Positions 32,633 to 41,956 are shown, numbered from the stretch's first letter. The stretch is 64,000 bases of DNA from Paenibacillus brasilensis (GCF_009363115.1 NZ_CP045298.1:3717501-3781500); one strand, 5' to 3'. Program-made: numbers and translations. The notes: generated by a model not told the origin, from the letters alone.

Positions 32633-33400
32633 TCAAGCGATGCATCGGGGGGATGCTGGAAGGCGTTTGGGTAGGCCGGGGGAGGGAAACAGCCCTGCTT
32701 CATTCAGTCGGCTTTTACGGCTCATATAAGGCGGCTGAGTAATGTAGGAACTGGACCAATGTTTATGAAGCAGTTCGTGCTGAAATGTAGCTGACCCAGA
32801 CACATTGAACTTTTTCCAGGTGGTGAGCAATTCGTCGGTCATGCGCTCGATGAGAGGATTTTTTTCCTCGTAAGGTGTATTTAGCAGCTTGGAAGCATCT
32901 TCGACACAGAAGGATACTGCTGCGGCAAGATAGCCGTGAATAGTCTGCTCCACATCATTTCCAAGGAGCAGGTTAATCCAGGTATGAATGGTAGCGAGTG
33001 TACCAATTGCGCTGTATTGAATAAGTATGGCTTCAAGCTGGTCAAATTCAAGCCAAGGATAGAGCGCTTTGGCAAGCTTGATCAGACGCTGACCAGACAG
33101 ACGTGACTCTTTCGCGTGCTGTAGAGAGGAACGTTGGGTATGCAGCAGCTTATCAATAAGAGCGATACGCCAACCATCCTCCTGTTGAATGGCGACATAC
33201 AGGCTTTTGATGGCCCTGCCGTCAAGCGTTGTGAATTGAGGATACAAGTCGTTCCGCATATAATGTTCCAGGTCTTGCAGACAGGTCAAGCGCCCGTTTC
33301 GGAATAGTTCCTCCAATCCGTAAGTACGGGTAAAGCCGCCGACGGGTAGGGAAGAGTCCAACAATAATGCGTAATTTAGTAAGCGATTGCCTTTATGCAG
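32633..33400 (-). CDS. ureF: Urease accessory protein UreF, orphan
   Basis: UreF works with UreG and UreD/H in nickel insertion into urease. The protein shows the family start region LLNYALLLDSSLPVGGFTRT and the later IQYSAIGTLATIHTWINLLL. The best reading starts at CTG 33400 (about 255 residues): AAGGAGG lies nine bases upstream and the extra residues HKGNRLLNYALL match the usual UreF N-terminus, whereas TTG 33364 would remove them. CTG starts are rare, so this needs proof. No other urease gene is in the window, which makes it an orphan here. Confidence 0.85.
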   Translation of the reverse strand: MHKGNRLLNYALLLDSSLPVGGFTRTYGLEELFRNGRLTCLQDLEHYMRNDLYPQFTTLDGRAIKSLYVAIQQEDGWRIALIDKLLHTQRSSLQHAKESRLSGQRLIKLAKALYPWLEFDQLEAILIQYSAIGTLATIHTWINLLLGNDVEQTIHGYLAAAVSFCVEDASKLLNTPYEEKNPLIERMTDELLTTWKKFNVSGSATFQHELLHKHWSSSYITQPPYMSRKSRLNEAGLFPSPGLPKRLPASPRCIA

Positions 33401-33644
33401 GGTGGTTCGCCTCCTTGAGATGAGTAATTATGTTATATTATTTAACATTAAAAACAGTTTATTAGAATTTATTAAAGTTTTGTGTAATATATATTCACAT
33501 TTGTATTGCTGAAATGTCAAATTAAATATTTTTATAGCTTTTATATATTACTTAATATTACATATAAAATAATTATTAAAATTGGGTTTACAAATATAAG
33601 CTATGGGAGTATAATAAATCCGTTGCCTCAAAACATTATGATTT

Positions 33645-33727
33645 GCGGTCGTGGTGGAATGGCAGACACGCTATCTTGAGGGGGTAGTGGGCGTACGCCC
33701 GTGGAGGTTCGAGTCCTCTCGACCGCA
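33645..33727 (+). tRNA. tRNA-Leu (anticodon GAG), copy 2
   Basis: Identical to the copy at 30251 except for two bases in the variable arm (GGGCGTACGCCC in place of GAGCGTACGCTC), which keep the pairing. No encoded CCA. The 240 bp before it are very AT-rich and carry the ureF promoter on the other strand. Confidence 0.95.
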
Positions 33728-33763
33728 TTATATGTAAGACATGATTACAAATAGCAATAACCC

Positions 33764-33808
33764 AAAAAAGCATCCTGACACGTTTTGCGTGAAGGGGTGC
33801 TTTTTTTG
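33764..33808. terminator. Terminator of tRNA-Leu copy 2
   Basis: AAAAAAGCATCC pairs with GGGGTGCTTTTTTT. The A run at the left also makes it a terminator for - strand transcripts. Confidence 0.8.
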
Positions 33809-33810
33809 TT

Positions 33811-34282
33811 TTAAACGAATCTTATTTATCCCGCAAGAGCTTTTCAATATCTTCTGCCAGCTTACCGGAGTTGCAAGTCGCAATAGATGTAACGTGTGTT
33901 TTGTTATTGTAAAATCGCATTTTGTTCAAAACGGTAAATTGCGCAGCAAATAGAGCGAATTGCTGTGCTTCTCATCGTAAAAGCAGGCTCAATCGGCGTT
34001 TATCTGGTGCATATAGCACATTTACTTTCGCTTTTACAATAAAAGGACAAAACTCGTCCCATTACGCCAATATTGACATGCCTTTCATTTTCAAAAAGGG
34101 GTGAAAAACAGAGATTCAAGGAGATGGGAGAAGCATAGTCATGTTGTAAGCGTTATTATTGATATTTTGTGCTCCAAAGAACGATTTATAACCCCACAGG
34201 TGAGCTTTACAGTGTTCCTTGTGCGGGTGTATGATTCAAGACGTAATTTCAATTAACAAGAATGAAGCAGCAACGAATTATT
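33811..34282. other. Intergenic region before the kdp riboswitch, no supported gene
   Basis: No gene with a ribosome binding site was seen. On the - strand a 49-codon frame ends NSGKLAEDIEKLLRDK with TAA at 33822-33824, only 14 bases before the - strand side of the terminator at 33764-33808, so a small - strand gene or a gene remnant is possible. The kdp promoter must lie in the right part, but I could not fix it. Confidence 0.35.
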
Positions 34283-34450
34283 TAAGCGCTGAATTTTGCA
34301 AATGCAAGAGCGGGGGAACCAATCGGGATTAATTCGGCTCTGGAAGCCGTGGTCTCATGGGGTGAATTTTCTGGCCAAGTGCCAGAAATAGGGCGACTCT
34401 CACGTCCAAATCCGACAGCTAACCTCGTAAGCGTACAGGGAGAGGCAACA
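34283..34450 (+). promoter_or_regulatory. c-di-AMP riboswitch (ydaO/yuaA class)
   Basis: The conserved blocks of this class appear in order: CGCTGAATTTTGCAAATG, GAGCGGGGGAACCAAT, GGGGTGAATTTTCTGG, AGGGCGACTCTCACGTCC, AATCCGACAGCTAACCTCGT and AAGCGT. Ligand binding favours the terminator that follows at 34494-34533, so high c-di-AMP should turn the downstream potassium genes off. In Bacillus and relatives this riboswitch controls potassium importers, in agreement with the kdp genes here. Confidence 0.92.
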
Positions 34451-34493
34451 AACCGCCGTGTGCAGCCATGGTTTATTTTATCATGGATATGTA

Positions 34494-34533
34494 AGAAGCC
34501 GGAGGAAAGCCTTTTTCCTTCGGCTTCTTTTTG
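34494..34533 (+). terminator. Riboswitch-controlled intrinsic terminator
   Basis: GAAGCCGGAGGAAAG pairs with CCTTCGGCTTC, followed by TTTTT. It lies 31 bp before the first gene of the kdp operon. Confidence 0.88.
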
Positions 34534-34564
34534 TTGTCTTTTTATACCGGGAGAGGAGCTACTG

Positions 34565-34960
34565 ATGGAAGGTCGGTTAATTATTGTCACTGCACCGAAT
34601 GAAGCGGGCAGAAGTTTTGTGAAGTTGCTCATGTTCAAAAAACTGGCGTTTGCGGTACTCACCAATAGCGCTCAGGAGGAACGACAGCTCAAAAAAATGG
34701 GTGTGGAGCACATTGTACGCATCAATACGATGCAAGCGGGAAAATGGAATTTTCCCAAAAAAGAAATTGGCAGCGTGTATTTGTTCGAAAACAGCTTGAA
34801 TCTGACTTGCCGTTTCCTGCAAATATGTCGGCCACTGACATCAGATTTGATCTATGTCATCACGCACGGCTGCAATCCACAAGGAATTTATCGGGGATTG
34901 GGAGCGGATCATGTGATTTACACATTGAACGGAGAGGTGGGTTTTCTGCTGAACGGATAA
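34565..34960 (+). CDS. TrkA-N-like protein of the kdp operon
   Basis: A 131-residue cytoplasmic protein that looks like a shortened Rossmann domain: LIIVTAPNEAGRSFVKLLMF at the start, then VLTNSAQEERQLKKMGVEHI and a second strand region SDLIYVITHG. The glycine pattern of TrkA-N is altered (APNEAG), so NAD binding is doubtful. The start ATG follows GGGAGAGGAGCTACTG. As first gene after the c-di-AMP riboswitch it may regulate potassium uptake by the Kdp pump, which is inference from position only. Confidence 0.6.
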   Translation: MEGRLIIVTAPNEAGRSFVKLLMFKKLAFAVLTNSAQEERQLKKMGVEHIVRINTMQAGKWNFPKKEIGSVYLFENSLNLTCRFLQICRPLTSDLIYVITHGCNPQGIYRGLGADHVIYTLNGEVGFLLNG

Positions 34961-35010
34961 GCGCTTATAACATAGTTGTTTTATGATTTTTTATACGGGA
35001 GGGCTTGAAC

Positions 35011-35118
35011 ATGATGGATATATACATGCTGCTCGTGCTGGCTGTGAGTTATGGAGCGATACTGCTATTTGTACGCTGGTGTGATGCGCAGACCTCTAAA
35101 GGAGGGCGAAAAGGATGA
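35011..35118 (+). CDS. Tiny membrane protein upstream of kdpF
   Basis: A 35-residue peptide: one membrane span (MMDIYMLLVLAVSYGAILLF) followed by a cytoplasmic tail RWCDAQTSKGGRKG. ATG 35011 follows GGGAGGGCTTGAAC. Its TGA overlaps the kdpF ATG (ATGA), so translation is coupled. Similar tiny proteins precede kdpF in other bacteria; the function is unknown. Confidence 0.7.
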   Translation: MMDIYMLLVLAVSYGAILLFVRWCDAQTSKGGRKG

Positions 35119-35192
35119 TTGTTGTGCTTGCGCTCACGGCTATGGTGTTGGTGTATTTAATCTACGCGCTCCTGAACCCTGAAAAGTTCTAA
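35115..35192 (+). CDS. kdpF: KdpF, small stabilising subunit of the potassium pump
   Basis: A 25-residue single-span peptide starting MIVVLALTAMVLVYLIYALL and ending NPEKF, the usual KdpF pattern (LxYLxYALxxPExF). KdpF stabilises the KdpABC complex in the membrane. AAAGGAGGGCGAAAAGG lies before the ATG. About 150 bp separate it from kdpA, with a new binding site there. Confidence 0.88.
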   Translation: MIVVLALTAMVLVYLIYALLNPEKF

Positions 35193-35341
35193 TCAGCTAT
35201 AAGATGAAGCGGACAAGAACAGCAGATCATGGATCAGGCTTCACAGATGGCGGTTTGGCGCAAACGTGTGCATTCGATTGGTGGTCTGAGTCAGGTCTGT
35301 TGTTCTACACACGCAGGAGCATTTTGAAGGAGGAATAGAGG

Positions 35342-37018
35342 ATGGAGCTGCTGCAAATTGGGATTGTGATTGTCATATTGCTGCTCTTGGTAAAGCCAGT
35401 GGGCACTTATATGTATCATGTATTTTCGAATGAACCGAATCGGACGGATCGGATTTTTGGCGGAACGGAAAAGCTAATTTATAAGATTGTAGGCTTGAAG
35501 AAGCTGGGGAGTATGCGCTGGACTACGTATGTTATGAGCTTTCTTGCTACCAATGTCGTGCTGGTAATCATCAGCTATGTGTTGTTGCGTTTGCAAGGAA
35601 TGCTTCCCGGCAATCCGGCTGGAAACGGCAATATGGAAGCTTCATTGACTTTTAACACGGTGATCAGCTTTATGACCAATACGAATCTCCAGCATTATAG
35701 TGGAGAAAGCGGACTTACGTATCTGACACAGATGGCGTTTGTCACGATGATGATGTTCACTTCGGCTGCTTCCGGATTTGCTGTTGCTGCGTCCTTTATG
35801 AGAGGATTGACGCGGCGCGGTGAAGGAATGGGCAATTTTTTTCAAGATTTTATCAAGGCGATTATACGGATTTTCCTGCCGCTTGCCTTTGTGCTCACGC
35901 TGGTGCTGGTTGGATTGAAGGTACCGCAGACGCTACAGCCTACGGCGAATGTTACGACGCTGAGCGGAACACAGCAGCAGATTGCTTTGGGGCCGATTGC
36001 TTCCTTGGAATCCATCAAGCATTTGGGTACGAATGGAGGCGGTTATGCGGGAGCCAACTCTGCGCATCCTTTTGAGAATCCAAGTCCCTGGACGAACGTG
36101 CTGGAAATTTTGGCTATGTGGGTGATGCCGGCTTCGCTGCCGTATACCTTTGGATTGTTTGCCCGTAATCGCAAGCAGGGCTGGATTATTTTTAGCTCGA
36201 TGATGGTATTGTTCCTCATTTTTCTGTCCATTACGTACGTATCTGAGAAGACGGGGAATCCACTGATACAGGCGCTGGGTGTGGATGCTTCTCAAGGAAG
36301 TATGGAAGGGAAAGAGGTGCGCTTTGGCATTGGACAATCGGCATTATTCACTGCGGTGACGACAGCGGCAACGACGGGCTCGGTCAATAATATGCATGAC
36401 ACTCTGACCCCGCTGGGTGGTATGGCTGCTTTGGGTGAAATGATGCTAAACGTCATTTTCGGCGGCAAGGGTGTCGGGCTGATGAACATGCTGATGTACG
36501 CGATTCTGGGTGTGTTTATATGCGGACTGATGGTCGGAAGAACCCCGGAATTTATGGGTAGGAAAATTGAAGGCAAGGAAATGAAGCTAATTGCGATTGC
36601 TATTCTGGTACACCCGTTTCTCATTCTGGCCCCGACGGCGCTCGCATTTATGAGTCATTGGGGATATGATGCGGTCACAAACCCCGGATATCATGGGCTG
36701 ACTCAGGTGCTTTATGAATATGCGTCTTCTGCGGCAAATAACGGTTCGGGATTCGAAGGTCTCGCGGATAACAACGTGTTTTGGAACATTACGACAGGCG
36801 TAGTGATGTTCTTTGGACGGTATGTATCTATGGTTGCACTGTTGGCTGTTGCGGCTTCGTTGAATGCCAAAGCGCCGACTCCGGTGACGACGGGCACACT
36901 TCGCACGGACAACAAGCTGTTTGGGGCTATCCTGATCGGAGTTGTCCTGTTGATTGGTGCGTTGACCTTTTTGCCAGTCATCGTATTGGGGCCTGTAGCC
37001 GAATTTTTGACCATGTGA
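35342..37018 (+). CDS. kdpA: Potassium-transporting ATPase subunit A
   Basis: KdpA is the potassium-selective channel-like subunit of the high-affinity pump. The 558-residue protein has about ten membrane spans and four degenerate selectivity loops, including FMTNTNLQHYSGE (about residue 112), SIKHLGTNGGGYAGANSAHP (about 223) and TTGSVNNMHDTL (about 343). The start ATG follows GAAGGAGGAATAGAGG. Length and motifs are normal. Expression should depend on the upstream riboswitch. Confidence 0.97.
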   Translation: MELLQIGIVIVILLLLVKPVGTYMYHVFSNEPNRTDRIFGGTEKLIYKIVGLKKLGSMRWTTYVMSFLATNVVLVIISYVLLRLQGMLPGNPAGNGNMEASLTFNTVISFMTNTNLQHYSGESGLTYLTQMAFVTMMMFTSAASGFAVAASFMRGLTRRGEGMGNFFQDFIKAIIRIFLPLAFVLTLVLVGLKVPQTLQPTANVTTLSGTQQQIALGPIASLESIKHLGTNGGGYAGANSAHPFENPSPWTNVLEILAMWVMPASLPYTFGLFARNRKQGWIIFSSMMVLFLIFLSITYVSEKTGNPLIQALGVDASQGSMEGKEVRFGIGQSALFTAVTTAATTGSVNNMHDTLTPLGGMAALGEMMLNVIFGGKGVGLMNMLMYAILGVFICGLMVGRTPEFMGRKIEGKEMKLIAIAILVHPFLILAPTALAFMSHWGYDAVTNPGYHGLTQVLYEYASSAANNGSGFEGLADNNVFWNITTGVVMFFGRYVSMVALLAVAASLNAKAPTPVTTGTLRTDNKLFGAILIGVVLLIGALTFLPVIVLGPVAEFLTM

Positions 37019-37070
37019 TGAAGAATAGCATGAAGAAGAAAATGAGAATGGATGAACGGGGTGCTTGATC

Positions 37071-39101
37071 ATGAAGGAACAACGTAAACGCATGCTGGAT
37101 AAAAGCATCTTGAAGCATGCGATCAAGGATAGCTTTATGAAATTAAATCCGATGATCATGATGAAAAATCCTGTCATGTTCGTCGTGGAGATCGGTACAC
37201 TGGTCGTGCTGCTCATGCTGCTGTTTCCTGGTTATTTTGGAACTGGCAACGAAATGGGCTTTAATCTAGCGGTTTTTATTATTCTGCTGTTCACACTGCT
37301 TTTTGCCAATTTTGCCGAAGCGCTTGCGGAGGGGCGGGGCAAGGCGCAAGCGGCCTCTTTGAAAAAATCCAAGCAGGATACACAAGCCAACAAGCTTGTC
37401 GGGGATGAGCTTCAGGTGGTCAGCTCGACTGAACTTCGCAAAGGTGACATTGTGATGGTGTCCCAGGGCGAGATGATTCCGAGTGATGGTGAGGTTATTG
37501 AAGGTCTTGCCTCAGTGGATGAATCCGCGATTACGGGAGAATCGGCTCCAGTGATCAAGGAATCGGGCGGTGATTTTTGCTCGGTAACGGGCGGGACACG
37601 GGTCGTGAGTGACCGCATTAAAGTGCGGATTACAACAGAGCCAGGCGAAACGTTTATTGATAAAATGATTTCGCTCGTGGAAGGGGCGCAGCGGCAAAAA
37701 ACGCCGAATGAAATTGCGCTGAATACGCTGCTGATCAGCTTAACGATTATTTTTTTGATCGTGGTGGTCACGCTGGCTCCGATTGCCCGTCATTTTAACA
37801 TCAATTTGCCTGTACCAGTCTTGATTTCGTTGCTGGTCTGTCTGATTCCGACCACGATTGGAGGGCTTCTGTCCGCTATTGGGATTGCCGGTATGGACCG
37901 GGTTACCCAGTTTAACGTGCTGGCGATGTCAGGCAAGGCGGTAGAGGCATCCGGGGACATCAACACGATGATTCTCGACAAAACGGGTACCATCACCTTC
38001 GGGAACCGGATGGCGAGTGAATTCGTGCCTGTAGGGGGCGTGGAGAAGGCAGAGCTAGTGAAGTGGGCAGCAATGAGCTCTATGAAGGATGAGACGCCCG
38101 AGGGACGCTCGGTGCTGGAATTGATGCGCAAGCAGGAGTACACGCTGGATGAATCTTTGGCGGCAGGCGGAGCCTTTATCGAGTTCAAGGCGGAAACCCG
38201 GATGAGTGGTCTGGATCTGGCTGATGGACGAAAGGTACGCAAGGGCGCGGTAGACTCAGTTCGGCAGTGGATCGTATCGCAAAACGGCAGCGTTCCAGCC
38301 GATCTGGAGGAAAAAGCCAATCAGGTGGCCTCTGAAGGAGGAACGCCGCTGGCAGTCGCGCTGGACGATCAGATATACGGGATTATTTATTTGAAGGACA
38401 CGGTGAAGCCGGGTATGAAGGAGCGGTTCGATCAGCTCCGGGAAATGGGTATTCGTACGATTATGTGTACCGGGGATAATCCGCTGACCGCTGCTACTAT
38501 TGCTCGTGAAGCAGGTGTGGACGATTTTGTAGCAGAAAGCAAGCCGGAGGATAAAATCGCAGTGATCCGCCGTGAGCAGGAGCAGGGCAAGCTGGTGGCT
38601 ATGACCGGAGACGGCACAAATGATGCTCCTGCGCTGGCGCAGGCGGATGTCGGTCTTGCCATGAACAGCGGCACGGTCGCAGCCAAGGAAGCCGCCAATA
38701 TGGTGGACCTGGATTCCGATCCGTCCAAAATTATTGAGGTGGTCGCTATCGGCAAGCAGCTGCTCATGACACGCGGCGCTCTGACAACGTTTAGTATCGC
38801 GAACGATGTTGCCAAATATTTTGCCATTATCCCGGCGATGTTCATGTTGGCCATTCCACAAATGGGCGCTTTGAACGTCATGGGGCTTGGCTCCCCGCTG
38901 TCTGCTATTTTGTCGGCGCTGGTCTTTAACGCGGTTATTATTCCGCTCCTGATTCCGCTGGCGATGAAGGGCGTAAAGTATAAGCCGATGAGCTCGGATC
39001 GTCTGCTCGGACGGAATTTGCTGATTTATGGTTTGGGCGGTATGGTGGTACCGTTTGTCGGCATTAAGGCCATTGATTTGCTGGTGCATTTATGGATTTA
39101 A
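37071..39101 (+). CDS. kdpB: Potassium-transporting P-type ATPase subunit B
   Basis: KdpB is the P-type ATPase that energises KdpA. The 676-residue protein has the phosphorylation motif [11 protein letters not shown] (about residue 303), the TGES-type loop ITGESAPV, and the hinge motif [20 protein letters not shown] (about 512-531). The start is ATG 37071 or TTG 37065; CGGGGTG upstream fits both. It lies 52 bp after kdpA. Confidence 0.97.
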   Translation: MKEQRKRMLDKSILKHAIKDSFMKLNPMIMMKNPVMFVVEIGTLVVLLMLLFPGYFGTGNEMGFNLAVFIILLFTLLFANFAEALAEGRGKAQAASLKKSKQDTQANKLVGDELQVVSSTELRKGDIVMVSQGEMIPSDGEVIEGLASVDESAITGESAPVIKESGGDFCSVTGGTRVVSDRIKVRITTEPGETFIDKMISLVEGAQRQKTPNEIALNTLLISLTIIFLIVVVTLAPIARHFNINLPVPVLISLLVCLIPTTIGGLLSAIGIAGMDRVTQFNVLAMSGKAVEASGDINTMILDKTGTITFGNRMASEFVPVGGVEKAELVKWAAMSSMKDETPEGRSVLELMRKQEYTLDESLAAGGAFIEFKAETRMSGLDLADGRKVRKGAVDSVRQWIVSQNGSVPADLEEKANQVASEGGTPLAVALDDQIYGIIYLKDTVKPGMKERFDQLREMGIRTIMCTGDNPLTAATIAREAGVDDFVAESKPEDKIAVIRREQEQGKLVAMTGDGTNDAPALAQADVGLAMNSGTVAAKEAANMVDLDSDPSKIIEVVAIGKQLLMTRGALTTFSIANDVAKYFAIIPAMFMLAIPQMGALNVMGLGSPLSAILSALVFNAVIIPLLIPLAMKGVKYKPMSSDRLLGRNLLIYGLGGMVVPFVGIKAIDLLVHLWI

Positions 39102-39155
39102 AGCAGCCTGTAAAAGGATGCATTTCAGATAATGGAAGCGGAAAGGGTGAGCAAC

Positions 39156-39866
39156 ATGAGTGGGTTTTATCGGATGATGTCTGGTCGTAGATTTGCTGCA
39201 CACGAAAAAGCCGGGTCTGCCGGACAAGGTGGCAGCAACCGTACAGAGACGGACGCTATGTCAGAGGGGCAGCCGGAGAGACAGGAGATGCGAGGAAGTA
39301 CAATCGTTGGAGTCGCTTTGCGAACCTCGGTGCTGATGATCCTCTTGTGCGGCTTGGCATACCCGCTGGTCAGTACAGGAGTGGCACAGGTATTGTTTCC
39401 GCAGCAGGCGGGCGGCAGCATGCTACAGGATGCGGAGGGACGGATTGTTGGCTCTGAGCTGATCGGGCAATCCTTTGCCAATCCGGCCTTTTTCCAAGGT
39501 CGGGTGTCGAGCATTGATTATAATGGGGCTGGTTCAGGCTCAAATAACTACGCACCATCGAATCCGGCCTTGATACAGCGAGTCCAGGATTCCATTGCCG
39601 CTTGGCAGAAACAAAATCCAGATGTGCCGATTAGCCAGGTTCCGGTGGACTTGATTACGAACTCCGGTTCAGGCCTGGACCCGCACATCTCGCCACAGGC
39701 GGCACAGGTGCAAATTCCGCGCATTAGCCGCTTGACGGGAATCGCGCAGGATCAGCTGAAAGCACTGGTACAGGAGCAAACAGAAGGCCGTAGTGCCGGA
39801 GTGTTCGGAGAGCCGCGTGTGAACGTGCTCAAGCTGAACCTCGCGCTTGAAGCGCAAAGAAGGTAG
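39156..39866 (+). CDS. kdpC: Potassium-transporting ATPase subunit C, with N-terminal extension
   Basis: KdpC is the single-span subunit that assembles the complex. The C-terminal 190 residues are standard (LRTSVLMILLCGLAYPLVST span, GSELIGQSFANPAFFQGRVS, PQAAQVQIPRISRLTGIAQD). ATG 39156 has AAAGGGTGA five bases upstream and gives 236 residues, so about 45 polar residues precede the usual start. An internal ATG (MSEGQPERQE) would remove most of this but has no site. The operon ends here; kdpD and kdpE do not follow. Confidence 0.94.
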   Translation: MSGFYRMMSGRRFAAHEKAGSAGQGGSNRTETDAMSEGQPERQEMRGSTIVGVALRTSVLMILLCGLAYPLVSTGVAQVLFPQQAGGSMLQDAEGRIVGSELIGQSFANPAFFQGRVSSIDYNGAGSGSNNYAPSNPALIQRVQDSIAAWQKQNPDVPISQVPVDLITNSGSGLDPHISPQAAQVQIPRISRLTGIAQDQLKALVQEQTEGRSAGVFGEPRVNVLKLNLALEAQRR

Positions 39867-39890
39867 AGCCTGTAAGGCCATAGATGGATC

Positions 39891-39935
39891 AAAAAAAGGT
39901 ATTCCCGAGCGATAAGCTTGAGGGATACCTTTTTT
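39891..39935. terminator. Bidirectional terminator between kdpC and the MFS gene
   Basis: AAAAAAAGGTATTCCC pairs with GGGATACCTTTTTT; it serves convergent genes. Confidence 0.88.
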
Positions 39936-39988
39936 ACGGGATTGGAATTATCTGGGATGGATAAAGCTGCAAGGAAGCGCTTCATTCC

Positions 39989-41182
39989 TTATGGGAGATA
40001 TGAATTTTTGGCTTTCCTTAAGGCTGAAGCGAGTACGAACATGTATATAAATACAATAATGCCTATGATTAAATAAGATAACTTAATATTCATTAGATCC
40101 GTAAGAGTACTGCTCAAAATAGGGCCGATCATTAGGCCAATCGAGTATGCCGTGTTATAGAGTGCAAAAGTAATTCCATAAGAATGAATTCCACTTCGTT
40201 GAGAAATATCAGCAAGTTGGGGTAAGCAGGGAGCAAGGACCATGCCCATGCTAACCCCTAAAACAGCTAAAATAATAGCTTGAAACGATAATATTTCTGG
40301 AAGTGCAGTCAGAGGAAGAGCAATGGATACCATAAGTAGACCGAGGAGAATTCCATTTTTATAACCAATCTTACTGGAAAACTGTCCTATAAAAGGTGTT
40401 GCCAGGCCATAAGCAAGTGTGGGAATGGCAAATAATAATCCAATAAGTCCAGGGTTAGCGCTAAAATTGTGCTGTAGGTGTAACGGTAATGTTGGCTCAA
40501 GTACGCTTGGGATGGATGCGCCGATAATCACAACTCCAATAACCAAAAGCAAATCTTTATTTTTCATGAACGAGAAAGGGGAAATATACTTTTCATTTTT
40601 TGCTTCCGGAATATCATGCAGCAGTATTAACCGAAGTACAGCATCAATGACAGCCAGGGAGATGGCAAAGTAAAAAGGAAGCTGGTAACTTCCCCATTGA
40701 TACAACCAACCGCCAATTGTCGGTCCGAGAAGGGTTCCGGCGGCTTGACCGGATAATGCCAAGCCCATAGCTTTGCCACGTTCTTCAGATGGATATTGAT
40801 CAGCCAAGAGAGCGAGCCCTGCTGTCCAGGTCATTGCGGCGGCGATTCCCTGAAGAGCACGTGCCAGTACAAGCAGCCAGAGGGTGTGGGCTATGGCGAA
40901 CATTAAAGTGGAGGCTATGAGTCCAATTAACCCCCATAATAAAGGTGTCTTTCTCCCAATCCGATCCGTTAATAAGCCAAAAACAGGTGTAGCTATAAAT
41001 AATGCGATTGCATAATTGCTGAATAAAAAACCGATTTCGGTTTGAGTTGCTCCCAAAGAATCTGCGTACCTTGGCAAAATGGGGACGACTAATCCATAGA
41101 TTAACATATCAATGAATACAGCTAATCCAACAACAATTAGAGCAGCTTTTTGCTTATTCTGTGCTCCTTTACTCCGTTTCAT
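39989..41182 (-). CDS. MFS drug/proton antiporter (DHA1 type)
   Basis: A 397-residue transporter with 12 predicted spans. The loop 2-3 motif is FGLLTDRIGRKTPLLWGLIG (about residues 65-84), and LALSGQAAGTLLGPTIGGWL (about 145-164) is the motif C region of antiporters, so it is an exporter. The substrate is unknown. The start ATG follows AAGGAGGATGTAATC. Its gene begins 13 bp after a PadR-type regulator on the same strand, making a regulator-exporter operon as is common for drug pumps. Confidence 0.93.
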   Translation of the reverse strand: MKRSKGAQNKQKAALIVVGLAVFIDMLIYGLVVPILPRYADSLGATQTEIGFLFSNYAIALFIATPVFGLLTDRIGRKTPLLWGLIGLIASTLMFAIAHTLWLLVLARALQGIAAAMTWTAGLALLADQYPSEERGKAMGLALSGQAAGTLLGPTIGGWLYQWGSYQLPFYFAISLAVIDAVLRLILLHDIPEAKNEKYISPFSFMKNKDLLLVIGVVIIGASIPSVLEPTLPLHLQHNFSANPGLIGLLFAIPTLAYGLATPFIGQFSSKIGYKNGILLGLLMVSIALPLTALPEILSFQAIILAVLGVSMGMVLAPCLPQLADISQRSGIHSYGITFALYNTAYSIGLMIGPILSSTLTDLMNIKLSYLIIGIIVFIYMFVLASALRKAKNSYLP

Positions 41183-41195
41183 GATTACATCCTCC

Positions 41196-41738
41196 TTATA
41201 AATTTCTTCTGATTTCCTCTTTAATTTGTTTTACAAATTTTAATTGAAGCTCGCATTGATCATAAATATTTCTGAAAATTAACATGACGTTTACGGGGAT
41301 ATCCATAAGTTCAGCTTTTTGTTCTTGCCCTAGTTTCATTTCTTTATAGATTTTTTCGATGGCTTGCTGCTGAAAACTTAAAGCTTCTTCAATTTCATGG
41401 AGCCCAGCCTCATCCATAAAAGTTAAAGCTGTGTACAGTGCTGTTGGAAACACAACAGAAGATTCTTTAAACGATTCGATTAAAAGCCGACTAAACTCAC
41501 TTTTTCCAGCCTCCGTGATAGCATATATGGCTTTGGACCGGTTCCCTGTCTGTTCTAACGTTTCTAACTGTACAATTCCTTCTGAATCCATTTTTTTTAA
41601 GGCATGGTATATAGAAGCTGGTTGCACATAAGCCCATTTATCCGTTTGAGCGGATTGCATCTTTTGTTGTATCTCATATCCGGACATTGCTCCGTATTGT
41701 AATAAAAGCCCAAGAACCATTACACGTGTCGTACTCAA
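41196..41738 (-). CDS. PadR family transcriptional regulator
   Basis: A 180-residue regulator: the PadR winged helix is LGLLLQYGAMSGYEIQQKMQ and VQPASIYHALKKMDSEGIVQ, and the C-terminal Vir-type helical domain follows. TTG 41738 is the probable start (MSTTRVMVLG) with AGAGGAGATATCATT before it; a reading frame from 41774 would begin within the operator region. It heads the operon with the MFS exporter and probably represses both by binding the palindrome at 41777-41796. Confidence 0.93.
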   Translation of the reverse strand: MSTTRVMVLGLLLQYGAMSGYEIQQKMQSAQTDKWAYVQPASIYHALKKMDSEGIVQLETLEQTGNRSKAIYAITEAGKSEFSRLLIESFKESSVVFPTALYTALTFMDEAGLHEIEEALSFQQQAIEKIYKEMKLGQEQKAELMDIPVNVMLIFRNIYDQCELQLKFVKQIKEEIRRNL

Positions 41739-41776
41739 AATGATATCTCCTCTACATAGTTTGGTAATAAACATTT

Positions 41777-41796
41777 AATACTAAACATTTAGTATT
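41777..41796. promoter_or_regulatory. PadR operator candidate
   Basis: AATACTAAA and TTTAGTATT flank CA, a perfect 9+2+9 palindrome 39 bp before the PadR start. PadR operators are often ATACT/ATGT-type palindromes of this spacing. Confidence 0.65.
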
Positions 41797-41872
41797 GTGG
41801 TTTTACTGTATCATTACAAACTAAGGAAGTAAAGAATTTTGCATGAATGTACAGATATACGATTGGGAAAAG

Positions 41873-41922
41873 AAAAGAGATATCCTTACGCCTTTTATGG
41901 CGTTTTGGATATCTCCTTTTTT
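41873..41922 (-). terminator. Terminator near the end of mntH
   Basis: AAAAGAGATATCC pairs with GGATATCTCCTTTTTT, with an inner GCC/GGC pairing; 35 bp beyond the mntH stop. The T run visible is on the + strand, the A run on the left gives T on the - strand. Confidence 0.8.
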
Positions 41923-41956
41923 GGGTGTAGCCTAGGCATCTGCTAATGATTATTGT

